Source of the DNA: Aptenodytes patagonicus
Taxonomy: Eukaryota; Chordata; Aves; Sphenisciformes; Spheniscidae
Assembly (NCBI RefSeq): GCF_965638725.1
Contig: NC_134949.1
Span: forward strand, 83,482,017 to 83,546,016
DNA: 64,000 bases
Direction: 5' to 3'
Shown one piece after another: positions 1 to 15,100 of this stretch (within the stretch, counting starts at the first letter, position 1; each line of letters opens with the position of its first letter). Made by a program: the position numbers and the translations under genes. The notes under the pieces were generated by a model, which saw only the letters and a program-made list of their open reading frames with translations, did not search any database and was not told the origin of the DNA.

Positions 1-147
1 TCCTACACCTTGTTTCGAGACATGCAACATAATGTTGAAGTTCTCCTCCACGAAGGACCATGCAGAGCAACACCAAAGATGAACTGTATGGACTCCATTG
101 AAGTGAAACATCGTGGTGTATCTGTTCAGCTCTTCAGTGACATGGGA
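1..147 (+). CDS. VWF: VWF exon (human exon 35 equivalent), start cut by window edge
   Basis: Frame 1 reads [19 protein letters not shown] and later [20 protein letters not shown], matching the VWD4 segment of human VWF (IEVKH and SDM conserved). The donor after 147 is GTAAGC, phase 0. The 5' end of the exon is outside the window. Confidence 0.93.
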
Positions 148-3100
148 GTAAGCTAAACACAATGAAGTGATCTGTGCATTGTCTGCTTATGCTATAGAAT
201 TTCAGGTTATGGGGACAAATTTGTTCCCTTTATCCAGTTTCTGTTCCTCTTGCAGCCTATTGTTAGGCTTCTGAGCAAATGCGTCATTTCAATGTCATGA
301 TGCAGTCTATGTTCACAAAACAAGCCAGACACATTTCTCTTCTTGTTCTCTCCATTGTGTGGGTGTGACAATGTCAAGAACATGGGATTTGGCAGTGTCT
401 CCCTGACGCTTGTGCCAGAAAGGACATACTGCACTCTGATTCTCCTCTGTTGGCAGAGGTCCTTTACACAATGTTATCATTTGGTGCATGGGAGAGCAGT
501 CTATTCCTCACAAACCTATGCATGGCTGGCAAGCTGAAGAGCCAGTGAGTTTGTTCTTACCTTGTGTGCAGATGGACCTCAGCATTAGAAGAAAGGCCAG
601 CTTAGTATGTATTACATCTGTTTTACAGGCAGAGAAGTATTCAAATTCATTATGACACATTTTCAGTCTCTGGGTTCCTCAGACATACAGGAGTCGGCTA
701 GCCTGCAAAGGTGATCTCTTCTGACTTGTGTGTAGCAATATAGGATGGACCAAAACACCTGCACCCAGTTCTGCATGGTGATGGACAGCCTTGACTTTCA
801 CTGAGGTTTATTGATAATCAGGGTCTGTAGGTGGCATTTTTACTTCACGGCATTAGATTGCTAGTCTGTATATACGTGATGCTGAAGGAATGCACTCATA
901 TGGGAAAATGTTGAAAAAGTTTATAGAATGAAGGTCAATTAGTTCTGTGCATTTTTAGACTCAATAGAAAGTTTCAGCTTGCAAAATTGATGGTCATGTC
1001 CAGATTCAGTTGGATGTTCAAGTACCTCTGAAGTCAAAATATGTTTCAACCGTAAACTCAAATTGGGTTGATTCTAACTGCTTGCTAGAACTGATGTGAT
1101 GATCTTGCCTTTTTGAAAACAGGTGGCTGTGAACGGTGAAAGGGTTCATATTCCCTATTCTAGCAGTTTGTTTGAAATCACTGTCTATGGAGCAATAATG
1201 CATGAAATCAAGTTCTCCCATCTTGGACATAATCTCACATTTACTCCAAGAAACAATGAATTTATTCTTAAACTTAATTCAAAGAGCTTTTCTTCAGGAA
1301 CACAAGGGCTTTGTGGTAAGTTTGAAAGCTAGTAATTTTAATAGCTTCCTACTTGGGCTTGAATTGCTATTTATATTATTGGAATTTGTGTGGTCCTGAA
1401 CCTGTAAACTCTCTGGCTGAACTGATTCCCTGTTGTTGGCACATGGCTAATCTATGTAGGTTTTTCTACTATGGCCATCAATGTAACAGCTCATTGACTC
1501 CCAGTAATACCTTAGAAAGAGCAAGGCTAGACATCTCTCATGTTTTACTTCATGTTATATTGTTATGTTTTCAAGGAGGTGGTTTGTTTTGGTTTTTTTT
1601 TTTGGATGAGGCTTTAACTTTAGGTTCTCACATATACATTTATGTGAGAGACATGTCCTGTGCTTGCAGTGAAGGTGAAAGGTTTGTGAGGGGTACTACT
1701 ACCTGGGAGAATTAATTCTATGATATCCTCTATGGTATAATCTATTGTATAGATTATACCTCTGTGGCATAACCTATACCTCCTGTAATAAGGAAATGGG
1801 AAACAAGACCCAGGGGTTTTATGCCTCCATAGATAATAGCTATAAGGAATATCGTTCATTCTTCTTCCCCTTGGCATTCACTGAGCGGCCCTGGTTGGCT
1901 GGTTGGCTCCATCTGTCCTGTGCCTGTTTTCTCTATGTTTGTTTTATTGCTGACTGTATTCAGACTCTTTCTTTTCCTTCTACTCACCCTCCTAGGGGTG
2001 TGTGATCAGAACCACATCAATGACTTCACGTTACACGATGGCTCTGTCACTCCTGACAGCAGCGTATTTATCCAAGACTGGACAGTGGAAGGGCCGGGGA
2101 AGATCTGTGAAATCCGGAGAGAAGACAGATGCTCTGAGCATGCAACAAGCCACTGCCGCCTTCTGCTCTCTGATCAGTTTGCAGAGTGCCACAGGATAAT
2201 CTCCCCCAACATGTTCTATGAGGCCTGCGCAGAAAGCAGCTGCTATGAGGACGAAGCCTGCGAGATGATAACTTCCTACGCTCACATCTGCAAGGAAAAC
2301 GGGGTCTGCGTAGACTGGAGAACACCCGAGTTTTGTCGTAAGGGGTTTATGATACATTAAAACTGATATAGAAACTATCTGACTTGGTGATGGTGGTGAC
2401 AATGACCATCTTGTCAGTGTAATAATAGTTTTTGAATACCATGTAATGGGGCAGAAGTTCCAAATCAAGTTTCCCATATAAGTGGTATTGAAGATCTGAT
2501 AACTGGTTTGTCATCCACTAAGTTGCATATTATGGAAAAAGTATTTCTTAGTAAACTGCTAACTAGTAAAATGCAAGGTAGTTATGCAAGGCTGGAGGCA
2601 TAACCTATGAAATAAAAACACTGTGAAAGCTGTGCACAGGCAAACACAGCTATGTGACAGTACCTGACTCTGCAGCCACCGAACCATTGTGGGGCCAGGT
2701 TTGGACTGAGAGGCTGCTCTGGTTCTGCCAGGCAGTTTTAGCTCCAGATATCATTGCTTTGGTACAGACATTGGAGGATCTGTACAAGGCAGACAGGCAA
2801 ACTCATAATTTTGACTAGTGGAACTGCTCCCCAGCCTGTCACTGTCGTAGCTGCACATAATGGCACAAAATAAGACTTTTCTCTGTAATAGTTTTGCAGA
2901 TTCCTCATGTTCCAACCAAAGCCTAAACCTTTCAGACCATGATGGAAAAGCCAATGTGATTTTAAGTTTCTACTGCAGTGAAAAATGGGGAAATGGCCAC
3001 TCTCTGTGGTATCTTTTCTTGCCAGCACGTGCCAGCTACGCTGATCAAACCAGCTGCAATTTGCTTTGCAAATCCAGTTCTCCTTCTGGCTGTGTTTTGC

Positions 3101-6100
3101 TTGTGTTTTGGAGATGAAGAGTTTGTGCTGTGAGAAAGCAGTATAGCAGGACGTGAGTCTTGGAAATTGCCCAGAGCCCAAAAGAAGCAAGACAGGCAGG
3201 CTAGTGCTAAATTCACAGTTGTCGCTTTGTATACCTACTCCCCTAAATTCTTAAAGACATAAGTAGTTCTGCCCTATCTTCCTATTTTTTTTTTTCTTTT
3301 TTCTTCCAACAGCCCTATTACGAGGCATACCTAAATATCTGCCAAAAATGCAACATATAGTTAAGTACAAATAAGTAACTCTTGAGGTGGCTTATTCTAC
3401 ACCTTCTGCTGTTAGTCTGTCTGCAGTGATGGTTACAGACTTCCAAATATTCACTCACAGTGTTTCTATGGTTTAGTCAGGTATCTGAGATGTGTGCGTA
3501 TATACGTAGGCATTTTCTTTCCCAGCTAGCCCCTCATGTAGTGTCTTGATATCCCAGATGTTTTCCTCATCTCCTGCCTCTCCAGTTTAGTCAGTTCTTG
3601 TTGCCTTGCTTTCTTTTCCCTCTTGCTGTCCAGATACTTTTCATTTCAGAATTGGAGAACGAGCATCCTAAAGGCATGATACCGCAAGAACTCAGTACAT
3701 GTTTTGGTTTTGTTCATGTTTTAAACTCAGACTGAGGGAATGATGGGATAGGAAGTCAAGAATGTGAATTTGAATTTGGCCTGAGCCTCCAGTTAGTGTC
3801 TTAAATATCTTTCCAGGGTAGGTTATTGAAGAACATGTTGCTGTTGCAGACTGAATCTTTTAAGAAACAACACAGTCTGTATGGAATATAGTCCTAGAAA
3901 ACAGAGGGAGAATACTGCCAGCCATTTTCCAAATTTAGTGCTTCAGTCAGACTTTGCAAATTGTAATGTCCAGGGCTGAATGTCAGTAGAGAACCTTAAT
4001 AACTCTCTGCAGTTTTCAAATTCCCATCTTGTTACACAGCATGTACAAGGATAGCCAAAGAGTTGCCTATTTTAACACTAGTTGCATAAAACAGTCGTTA
4101 GTGTCCTAACAGCAGCAGCATCTTCTTCCTTCAAGCAGGTGCATGTGTGCAACTGCCAAAAAGAAAATTGCCAATTACAGGGACATTATACAGGTTACAT
4201 TAATGACTAAATAGACAGTGCAGCTTAATCACTCTACCACTACATGTTTAATAACAATGACATGGTTCTGGAGTACCTTGCTTCCCTCCCCCCACGCCAG
4301 TGAATCTCTATCATCTTTTTAGGCTTTGATTCAGGTTTTTGTCATGCCATATTAGGACATTTCAAGCAATACAAGTCCTTATTGACTGCTCTGCCTGGAT
4401 GGGTAAATATACTCGCTGGAATACTCAATAAACACAGAGCCTGTTCTCCATCCTGTGCTCATTCAGCGCCACTGCCTGAGCTTTCCTTGCTCCTTTTTGG
4501 GAGGGTGGGTGTGTTGAGTGCTATCTTGTAGACTTCCAGCTTTGTGTCAATGGATGGAAGGAAACTTTACTCCAAGGCGGGAATGCATAGTGAGGAAGAT
4601 ACTTTTTTTTTTTTTTTTTAAATTTTATTTTTTTTCTAGACCCTACTCTTAGTAGACTTGTGCTGCAGCAGCCTGTAGCTTCCACTGATAGCCAGGTAAC
4701 CCTGAGGCATAGAATATGTGCCCCTTGAGCCAGCTCACCCTCACAGTGAATGCGTGCTGAATAGGGTTTCCACTTCAATGACAGTATGGGCTTTATCTTA
4801 ATGTGAAGATCATAGGGATTTCTAACAAATCACTGCATTGCTAATATCGACATATGTTGGGATTCAGCTTTGTGTGGAGAGGAAGCTTTATTCACCTGGA
4901 AATAGGATTGTTGATATAGTAATTAATGAATGGACTGCGATATATTCATTCTGCAGTTACAAAAGAAATGGCAGCTCATGTGGAGGTGATCAAGTCAGCT
5001 TTGAACTGTGTAGCTCAATTAAGAGTCGTAATTAGCAAATTTTGCTCAGAAAGCAGAAATACTCAGAAGATAAATGACAGCAGCAGCAGTAGCAGTTGTT
5101 AATCTTCATATGCTGATGTTTCCATGAGTGCTTCTCAGCAGCTCTTTAAGCTCATTTATGTGCAATGTGGACATGCCCTCTAGGTACTTGCCAATACTAG
5201 CTTGCAGATGAATTAAATTTAGATAGGTAGTTGATGCCTGCATGGTGTATGAAACAAACAGCTAGTTGGTACTGCTCAGGAAAGCTGTGGTTCTTTGAGG
5301 AGGATGCTGGTGGTACTCCACAGCTGCAGGGATTCCTGGAAAAATATTTGCTTGGAAACCACATTTTTCATGAGCCATTCTGGTTGTTGGAGGGTTTTGT
5401 GTTTTGTCTTTCATTGGGTTGTTTTGCAGGCTCAGATTAGAAAGCAAATGCATAACAGGCTGTGCCTGCTCAACTGAGGGGCAGTGACATTTGGCAGAGA
5501 AGCAAGAACGAGGGTCAGGAGGAGGAGAGAAAAGCAATGGGATACAAGAAACCTTTAAACCACCTCTGCTAATGAAGGATTTGTGTAGTGGAGCTACACT
5601 GAGATTATCTGCTGCTGTTTGTTCACTGTGTAAGCAAGGCGTGCTGGTGAGGACCATAACAGCTGAAGGATTTAAACCATGACTTGGAAATCAACAGTGT
5701 GGGCGTGGCTTTACAACTGCCTTCAGCTGATCTGGGACAGTTTTTTCTCTTCCTCTTCCATCTCCAGACATGCATTCCCACTCCTTTTGCTGTTCTGGCA
5801 GTAGTCCTCACATGCTGCTTGGTGAGCTCTGAAAACTAGCTGTAAAGGGAAAAATAGTGCCAGCAGGAAAGAGCAGCTGAGGTGAGGAGATTAAGGAAGA
5901 GAGGGGACTGCCCCTTTTGATGGCAGCACTGATCTAAGTTGGTTTAATGTGGCCTTGAAACCACTCCCAAGAACATTGGAAAAACCCTCCTAAACATACT
6001 GCTTTGGGTAAAGAAGACTGTTAAGGGAGGTTTAAGAAAACTCTGCCTGAGCAGTGCGAGGAGGTTGACTGGCAGCTGATGCACTATTGGCCCTGGTGTG

Positions 6101-9100
6101 TTATTCACTCCAGCTTCATCGGCACTGGGGTTTTAGCTGTCCTTTTGGCTGCACATGACAGTACAGTGAGGCAAAAGGCAAGACAGCAGTATGTGACCTC
6201 AGGAGCTAGCTAGCTGCTGAATTATACTACTGATAAGAAAGGAGTGGCATTGTCGCCTGAAAGAGGTGTGCCTTTCTCCATATATCACAGGCTTGAAAAA
6301 CACCCCTCCTCTAAATATCCATTTAGTACTTTAACCAAGGATGCTCTGTTGTGTCTGATCTGTTTGAGCCACAAATTCAAAGTGAATCCCAGTGCAAACT
6401 ATCACGCTAGATCTTTCACTCTGAACTCAAGTGGTTTGTTTTATTTTATTTTGATGGACTTGCACCTCCTGTAGATCCTCACAGAGGTTATTTTCTCCCA
6501 ACCAGTATCTACTAGGAATAGCTACTGTAATTTAGAGGAAAAATAGGCAGCTGAAGAAATGTCAATACTTAAATGTGCCATCACAGATTTATGGGAAACT
6601 TGGGTTTTTTTTCCCAGCTTTTCTTTTACTGTTCTCTTCCCTGTTTGAAAGAAAAGGTCATTTTTAATGGAGCAAATAAACTGAGAATACAGTATCAATA
6701 CATGATCATAGTAGCATCATACAGGCTAGTATTTGGAAGAATTACTCTTCTGTTACTTGATTTTCAGCCTTATTTTCCCCTTCTGCTAATACCCACAGTC
6801 TTTTCCTTTTCATTCAGAAATTATAGGCATTTGAGGTAAGCACTGAAATAGCCAGCCAGGAGGGTGGCTTGTTGAAATACTTGTTTCTAAGGCTGGCTGT
6901 TGGGAGTCCTTCATGCCTCCTCACATTCCATAACTCTGGCAGAAGTTTCCATACAAAAAGCAAACTTACCTGTAGGTCATGTAGGACCTGGCCAGATCTC
7001 TGGAGCACAAGGGCAGTAATGTGTCTGAGGTGGCTTTCTATGATCGCCTGGTTGTCATTGTGCCAGTAGGATGAAAGGATGGTTAGGATGATTTTCCGGA
7101 CATTGATGGAGTTTATCCCATCTCTTGACACTGCTTATGCACTTCTCATTCCCATGCCCCCAAGGACAGAGGTGACTTCAAAACAAGGGCATTCACGTGA
7201 GCTCATTTATATTTCTTTTGCAAAACAACCACCTCGTTTCTTCCTTCCTTGAAAAAACATTGCCATTTTACACAGGCACACAGGCTTTTTGATAGCATAT
7301 CTGGGGTCCGGGGCACAGTTCATTGCATTTTTCACACACCTGGCTCCTTAATGCCATCCAAAGAGGAGGAAGGAGAAGGGGCTATATTACATGAAGTATA
7401 TTAGAGGCTTTAGCATTGGTACTGATTCTGCTTGGGAGCTGTCCAGGTTCTACACTGATGGGCATCAGCATTAAACTCTAAAATAAATTAATCTAATCTT
7501 GTGCAGAGAAGGTTTACTAGATTTGCTTTAGGGCTAGTGCTAGGTAAGCAAGATGAAAGCCAGTGTGCTGAGTATATTTACTGACACCGGAATAAAAAAG
7601 CAAATGACACGCTACCTTAACAGTTGCTGTGGATGTATTTTCACACATTCATTACAGCTGATGTGAGACCATCACAGGCAATAAGCACTGGTGCTTACTG
7701 TAGTCACCTTGTTTACAGAACTGCTTCTGGGAATGAGTTTTCCTGGAAAACACAGTATAGTCTAGGTAGCTAGGTTTATAAGCAGGCAACTTCTGTTTTA
7801 CTTGGATAGACCTTTTTGTGTTTTCAGAATCCAGCCAAAGCATTTCATAACAGGATTTGACTCTCCATCAAGTTCTTGTGGCTTTTCAAGTCCTCTGCAT
7901 CTGCTGAACTATGATGGTTATCCACACGTATAATCATAGACTCCAACACACCAGAAATAATTGGTTTTAGCATGGCTTGAAACAGGAAAGGGTTAACATT
8001 AAAGGCATTTTTTTCTGTTTCCTTTGGCTATGAGGGGTGTGTGTAGACAGTTCAGCTGATGAATGCTTGCTTGGTTGGGAGCTCAGGTCTTCATTCAGTA
8101 ATTTTATTTCAGTGTTTTTTGTCAGGGGACTGAGAAAAAGTTTTATAAACCTCACAGCAGTCATGAACTGGGAAATGGAAAACGCTTTTCGTAATTGAAG
8201 CTGTAGAGAAAAATAAAGTAGACTTAAGGGAGTACACAGTATGGAAGCTGTGTCCATACTTGATTAGCTATAGCCTTAGTTTTATGTTGGCTTTTAGAGA
8301 CAATACCCTCAGTGTTGTGAACTCATCAGTAAAAATTTTATGTGTTGGCTTAGGGGGCAATGTAACTTCCCTTGATTCAGTTAATTCCATTAATAAGGTA
8401 ATTCTGTTAATAAGGTGCAGAAATCCAGCAGGTTCAGTTTTGAAGTACCAAAATGTTCTGTTTGTTAGCTTTCTTTAGTTGCTTGGGAACACTGCTGCCT
8501 ATCAAGTTGTCAAAAAAAAAAAAATCTTTGTTCAATGCTTTAGTCTGTCCTGGATATCTCCTAACCATGCACTGTTACCAGTGCTTCTCTAATACATGTA
8601 AAGGTGGTTCCAAATTCTTATGTCTTTTGCCCAGTGTTGAAAACAAAGTTAGGCAAGATGTTCAGCTCATGTAAGCCATTGTATAATTATTAAGGTAAGT
8701 CATACTTTGCTGATTCATGTGACCTGAAAATGTGGCTTGATGATTTCTGCATGGACTGTAACTTAAGAAAATGCCTTCAATCACTTTCCACTGTGGATTT
8801 TGTTAGTTTTAAAAATGTATTTTCAAAGATGCTAGTGGCTGCAGAGGACAAAATATGTTCATCAGATGATGGCTTTCAAAAACCTGAACAGAATTCTAAA
8901 GAAAGTGTGAGTGGAAACATTTCTCTGCATTTCAGATCTCTTTATCTAAAGAGTTTTTTTTCTGTCTTCCTCAGCAATGAAATGTCCCACATATTTGACA
9001 TATGATCACTGCCACAAAGCCTGCATAAAGCACTGTGAGAATAGTACCAAACTCAGTGTCTGCAAGGATTATCCCACAGAAGGCTGCTTCTGTCCAGATG

Positions 9101-12100
9101 GACAGGTGATTTTTAATGACAGCTGTGTTGATGAAGAAGTCTGCACACAATGTGTCAGTGAAGATGGCACGCTTCATCAGGTAGCGATATAGTTAGCAGC
9201 TTACCTTTGTAAGTGCTTGGGGTTCGTACTTTTGCAAGTAAATCTGTCTTATAAGTCTAACTATTTTCCGCTTTGGGTGCTTTATTTTCTAGCTCAGTTC
9301 CTCATAACTGGCCGGCTGTCAGCCCTGTGTAGCTCCCCTAGTGTGAAATTGGCTGGGATGGATATAAAATTCACAGCTGGGACTGTACAGACCCGGAAAT
9401 GCATGACCAATTTGTGTGGAGGGAGGTCTAGAGGAAAGAGAGGAGGGATGGCATAAGTCAACATTTACCAAGATAAACACCTCCATTCAGCAGGCTTTTA
9501 CCAGAAATGACAATTTAATCAGAAATCTGGAACCCTTGCTTAAAATGTATCATATTGTCTTTGCAAAGCTTACTGAAATATTTTCAGTGGTTGGTGTGGA
9601 GCAGTGACCAAGACAACTTTATGTCAAGTTATATTAGCCTACCTCCTTTTTTTTTTGATGAGAATCATTCCTTTGATGAAATTCATCATTTTAGTTGTAC
9701 TGGAAATCCACTTTCCTCAGCTAAGTCAGACCTCTCTGTGGCAGAATGGCATTGGGAAGAGCTATGGGTGCTGGGTGCCAGACTGCAGTGAAAGAGACTG
9801 TTGATTTCCCGTTCAGCATCACACAGTGGGTGCACAAGCTCCTCCCTATGTCCCCTGTTCCAAGTAGCAGGGGTTGTTCATCTTCACCCCCAGCTACTCA
9901 ACTCTGGGAGTTTTCACCTAAGTCAGACAGTCCTCTTAAATCTGCAGTTTTGTTATGAGACTTTAAGAAGAAGCGGCTTTAATTTCAGTATTTTATGGGC
10001 TTTAGGTTCTTATGGGATTTTTGGATGGTCTTATCATACTCACCAAACCTGCTGTCAAAGACAATTGTTTTTGTAACATAGATCTTCTGTAAATAAGAGA
10101 ATTCTGTGTGTGTGTGTGTGGATAGTCTATTCTTTAAGTAAAAAGATGATAGATTTTAAAAAGTAAATGACCGTATGTACTCTGAATGACTTCATTTTAC
10201 ACACGCAAATTTAGACTCACATTTAGTTCATCAAGAAATGTGTTATAAACATTTACAGTTAAACTGAAAGGAAGAAAAGACTATTTGTGGCTAAAACATC
10301 TGTTTTAAATATTGTTTGCGTTGATTGACATAATGACAAAAGCATCAAACTTAACAGAGCAAACACCTTTCCTTAGGTGATAGGGTACCAGCGAGCAATG
10401 CACTTGACTTAGTGAAGCAAGTGTTCCAGGCACTGCTTTGCCAATGCAAGAGTCGTACCGACTGCAGGTCTGCACCAGGAGCCCCGCGTGTGCCGGTGCA
10501 GCTTGCCCTCATACAGGACAGGTCCACGCAGGTCTGAGGATGCCGGCCCCGGCATCTCACCTTGCCATGGCTTCTGCCTGAGTGCTGCCTGCTGGTACTG
10601 TCAAAGCACAGCGTGCTGAAAAAGTATTCACTAAATATGATTTTGAGGGTTTCCTACTGCTGGGCAAGGGGCTGGTACAGGAGCCTAACAGCATTAAGCC
10701 CCCTCCTCAGGTATACATACCCTATGGATTTTGGCAGCGGGGGGGAAGACATAGGGAAAGTGGGTTCTTTCATTCCACAAGTGCATTATCCAAATTACAT
10801 TTTTCAAAATAAATGTTAGAGTTTTCTGAAGGATTGAGCATGTGGACCTTGTACTAGCCTTTATTTTAAGGTTACAATATCTCTATACCTATGGCTACGA
10901 TTTTTTATTTGTGTTCTGTTTTGGATCTTTGTTTTAAATACAGTATCATTGGATTTGTGTACTGCTTATAGAGTTGGTAAAATGGAAGGAAAAAAACCCC
11001 CAGTAATTTTTGTAATAAAAGGAATAGAAAAAATTCTTCTTATTTCTCTTGAAGGAAAAAATAGCTTGCAATGTATATAATCACTGCCCTAACCACAGAT
11101 CAATTGTGCACAACTCTTGGTGAGCCTGAGAACTCTAGTTATTATGATTCTATATGAAATGGTTATTGCGAATGCAGATTACAGCCTAGGTTCCGTGTGC
11201 CTTAAATCCCTGAATCCTGAGGCAATGCAGTGCATTTTCCATTTAAATAATTGTTTCAAGCCCTCATGGAGAAAAGTTAAGCACACATCTTGGGAATAAC
11301 GTCTGCATGATATCTACTTGTTTCTGCAGAACTTCTGAAATTCGTGAGTTGTCACATGCCCCTTAATGGGGTTTTAACTCTGTAAACCTCTTGTCTGTAC
11401 CCCAATGGCAAGGCTTAGCTGCAGCTGCTGTGTGGATGGGGAGGTGGAGGGCAGGGGAGGATCAGCTCACACAGCCGTTTTGCGTCTCCACTGTAGCTGT
11501 GTGAGCAATACAACAGGCAGTGCAACTGGTGGTGGGTTGTGATTTCCTTAGCTCCATTCTTTCCCTCTGGCGTTCTTTCCTCTGTTCCTTTCTACCCTAG
11601 ATCGTGCTTGGGCTTATGGGATTCTCAGTATCAACACCTATATAGAGCTCTACGAACATCGTGTTATCTCTTGTCATTTCTTTTGGTATTAGAAAGAGAC
11701 TCTACTTATGCTGCAGAAAAGCAATCCGAAAATTGAGGCTGCTGAAAATGTTAGGGCAATTATTGTGATTCTTTTTCTCTGTGTCTTGAAACGTCCATGT
11801 GCTTTTCACATCACCACCTGCCAATGTAGGCATTCTCTATCAGCTGCCCTCTCAGGACTTTTTAACCCTGAGGCCACTGAATGCTCTGGCAGAGGGCTCT
11901 GAGTTGTCTTCCCAAGCCCTGAGATAATGTTCTTTACTAGCAATACAGCGATGCAAGCTTTTTTTGACTAAAATAGATTTCCTATAGATTAACCGACCCT
12001 ATGCGATTTGGATCCTAAGCTTTGTTAAACCTCTGGTTGGCTTGTTCTAGCATGCCTGCTGTCTTATCCTTGCCATGCTGTTAACCTTTGAAAGTAAACT

Positions 12101-15100
12101 GTCTTTTCAGACTCCTGTGATGGCTTAAAATATATAGATATCTCTGGGTACAGGTGGCAGCATGCTCAGATATTTCCTTCCTTTCTTCTTATTACTAAAG
12201 ATCTCAGCAGACTGTTATTTTTAAACTGCACTCCAGAGTTTTCTGGATGACGCCTTTTCCCTTTGTGGCATCCTAACCTACTCTACATGTTCTCACTCAG
12301 AACCTGGATTGATTGTGCAAATTAATGTTATTGTCCCATAGTGCATCTTTTCACTCTTACCTACTTATTCACATGGGTTTTAAATGTAGATAGTTCTTTA
12401 TAGGTAACTACATCTTTAAAAGCAGTAATTTTCATCTCTCTTAAGAGAGAGAGAGCAGTGGTTGAATAATGATATACTTTACTGGCAATTTCTGAACGTG
12501 CTTATTACCTTCAGGTAATCACCACAGTGATAGTTTCAGATCTGGACTTGCTGTAGTGCTTTTCCAGTCTGCAGTCCACTGGGAAATCAAGTGATGACAC
12601 CCCACATATTCTTAACAAAAAATATGCACTGTTTATTTCTCTGTGTTTAAGTACTACTAATTTTGGAAAGCAGCCACTTCTATGTATTTCCCAAAATACC
12701 GTTGTTTCCCTTATTACCGCTGAACATCCAATCATGGTATGTAGTTGCATGAGTCCACTGTTACTGACAATAGCCTGCAATTGCATTTATAACATCTGAG
12801 CATTTTTCGTGCTTAAAACAATAGTAATTCCTCATCCCATTCGTGCATTCTTTACATCTTTTGCTAAGTTGGTACACTACAGTCATTTCAGAATTATGTG
12901 TCTCCTTAGGTTCTTACTGTTAACAGAGCAACCAACCAATCCTGCATATAGCCTTCTGGTTTTCTAAATTAATGTTGCTCAACCTCACCCACTCCCATCG
13001 CCAACATGCCAGTGGCCAGAATATTTGATTTCTTTCTAACAATCTGGGTTTTGTTTCATGCAGCACATGGAAACATGGATTCCCGCTAATGAGCCTTGCA
13101 AGATCTGCACGTGTCTTGATAACAAGAAAGTAAACTGCACCATCCGACCTTGCCCTACTGCCAAACGTAAATTTGTTTAGTTCTAAGTATGATTGGACTT
13201 GAATTGATGTTTTTGTTGCCTAGTTTTCTAGTTCTTATCGAAACTTGTTTTATGGATGTTTTCTTCTTACTCCAGCTGTTCAGTGTGGTCCCTGTGAAGT
13301 CCCTCGTCTGCGCAGGGACCCCAGCCAGTGTTGCCCCGAGTACAAGTGCGGTAGGTTCTCATAAACTGTTGGAGTCTTCTTGGTACATATTTTTATGAAA
13401 TGCTTCAAAGGGACACAATCTGTGTTTTTATTTAATGCAATACTCCCATTTTTTTAAACCACTGAATGACTGTACAATCATCTATGTGGAAAAATAAACA
13501 ACTCCTGAGGATGTGAGTCTCAATTCACTTCAAACTTGACTTTCTGTAAGAGATGAAGAAGGGAACAGAGCAATTTGTTTTCATCTAAATGATATTAGAA
13601 TGGTCTTTTTTTAAGTATCTATTTTTGCATGGTCTATATTTGCACATTAAATATAACATTAGAACCTTAATCCTCATAACCCAAACTTGAACTGTTCCCT
13701 AAGCTATTTTAAAAACAAACTCTGACCTGCTGAACTCTAACTTACTTCATATTTTAGGATAGCAATTGAGTGTAGGGGAAAAAAAGGTTAATGGGGACGT
13801 GCATGCATGTGTGTGTCTTTTCTTGAGGGCTAACTAGTCAGGCGTGGTCTTAAACACTCTCTCAATTTCTCTTCTTAGTCTGTGATCTGGTTTCCTGTGA
13901 TTTGCCTCCTGCCCCTGCCTGTGAGTTTGGCCTGCAGCTTGCTCTGACCAACCCTGGAGAATGCAGACCAAATTACACATGTGGTAAGATAGCTTTTTTA
14001 GCAGGGAGTGACACTGGCGCATTGCATTTGAGCAACACTGACAACTTCCTTTGGACATTTTTTCCCTCTGAAAGGTTTAATTTTGGAGCCAATGGAAATG
14101 TAATGATTTCACAGACTTGGAAGAAGGGTTATTGGCACTTTCTGAATACGCTTTTAAATTAAGGAAGAGAGAAACACTTTACTCTTGGACGTGTGTGCTC
14201 TGGCCCTTATGCTTATTTTATAAATCGTTTTGATTGTATATGAGACAAGAATATTTTGGCAGGGTAGGAACTTTTCGACTTTTCCTGAACCTGCAGCACA
14301 ATTTTTGACCTAGGCCTTTTATATCTGCATTACTTCTTAGTCTTTAAGTACGTTTGTAACAGCTCGCAGTAGCAAATTAGTGCCTTGCTGCCAGAGAACT
14401 GTCTTGTTCACTTGCGACACTCTGAAATGCTGTGTGCTTGACATGGTACCTACCTTCTTCTGCTAGCATGTAACAGAGAAGCATGCAGCTTAGTTCAAAG
14501 ACCTTCCTGCCCACCGCATCGAGAGCTGACCGTTGAGAAGACCGAGTGCTGTGATAAGTATGAGTGTACCTGCAGCTGCAGTAACTCCACAGTGAGCTGC
14601 CCTCTGGGATATCTATCCAGATCTCTCACCAATGACTGCGGCTGTGTATCTACCACCTGTGTTCCAGGCACGGTAAGGAGAACGAAGTGTGATTTCCACA
14701 GATGAGAGTATCTTTTGTACTTGGAGTGACAGCACCAAAGTCAGTGCGTAGCTAGATATTAACAAGCCCCCAAAGAGACTACTGGATAATGATGCCAGGG
14801 CATTTTACATTTACATGCGTCCGAGAGAAATACACTTGCATCACACTGTTGCTTGTTTTATTACAGTCATTTACTCTAACATAACCAACCTGTTTTTTGT
14901 GACTTTGGGATAATCAGATGATTTGATATATTCCTAATGCTTGAATGGCCTTGAAGTTTCATATATATATATATATATATGTAAGGAATTTCAGAGGTAA
15001 TTTTGAAATTTTTAATTTCTTTCTGGGTAACAGAGGTACATGCTTTTGGATCAGTACAGTTACTATATATTCTTTCAATCCTATACTAACTTTATGGAAA

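Noticed and set aside
1353..1715. 120-codon plus-strand frame after VWF exon 36 equivalent
   Set aside because: Intronic, begins after a good donor, no homology to VWF or other proteins.
2738..3190. 150-codon minus-strand frame in a VWF intron
   Set aside because: No recognisable domain, no splice or polyadenylation context, composition like the surrounding intron.
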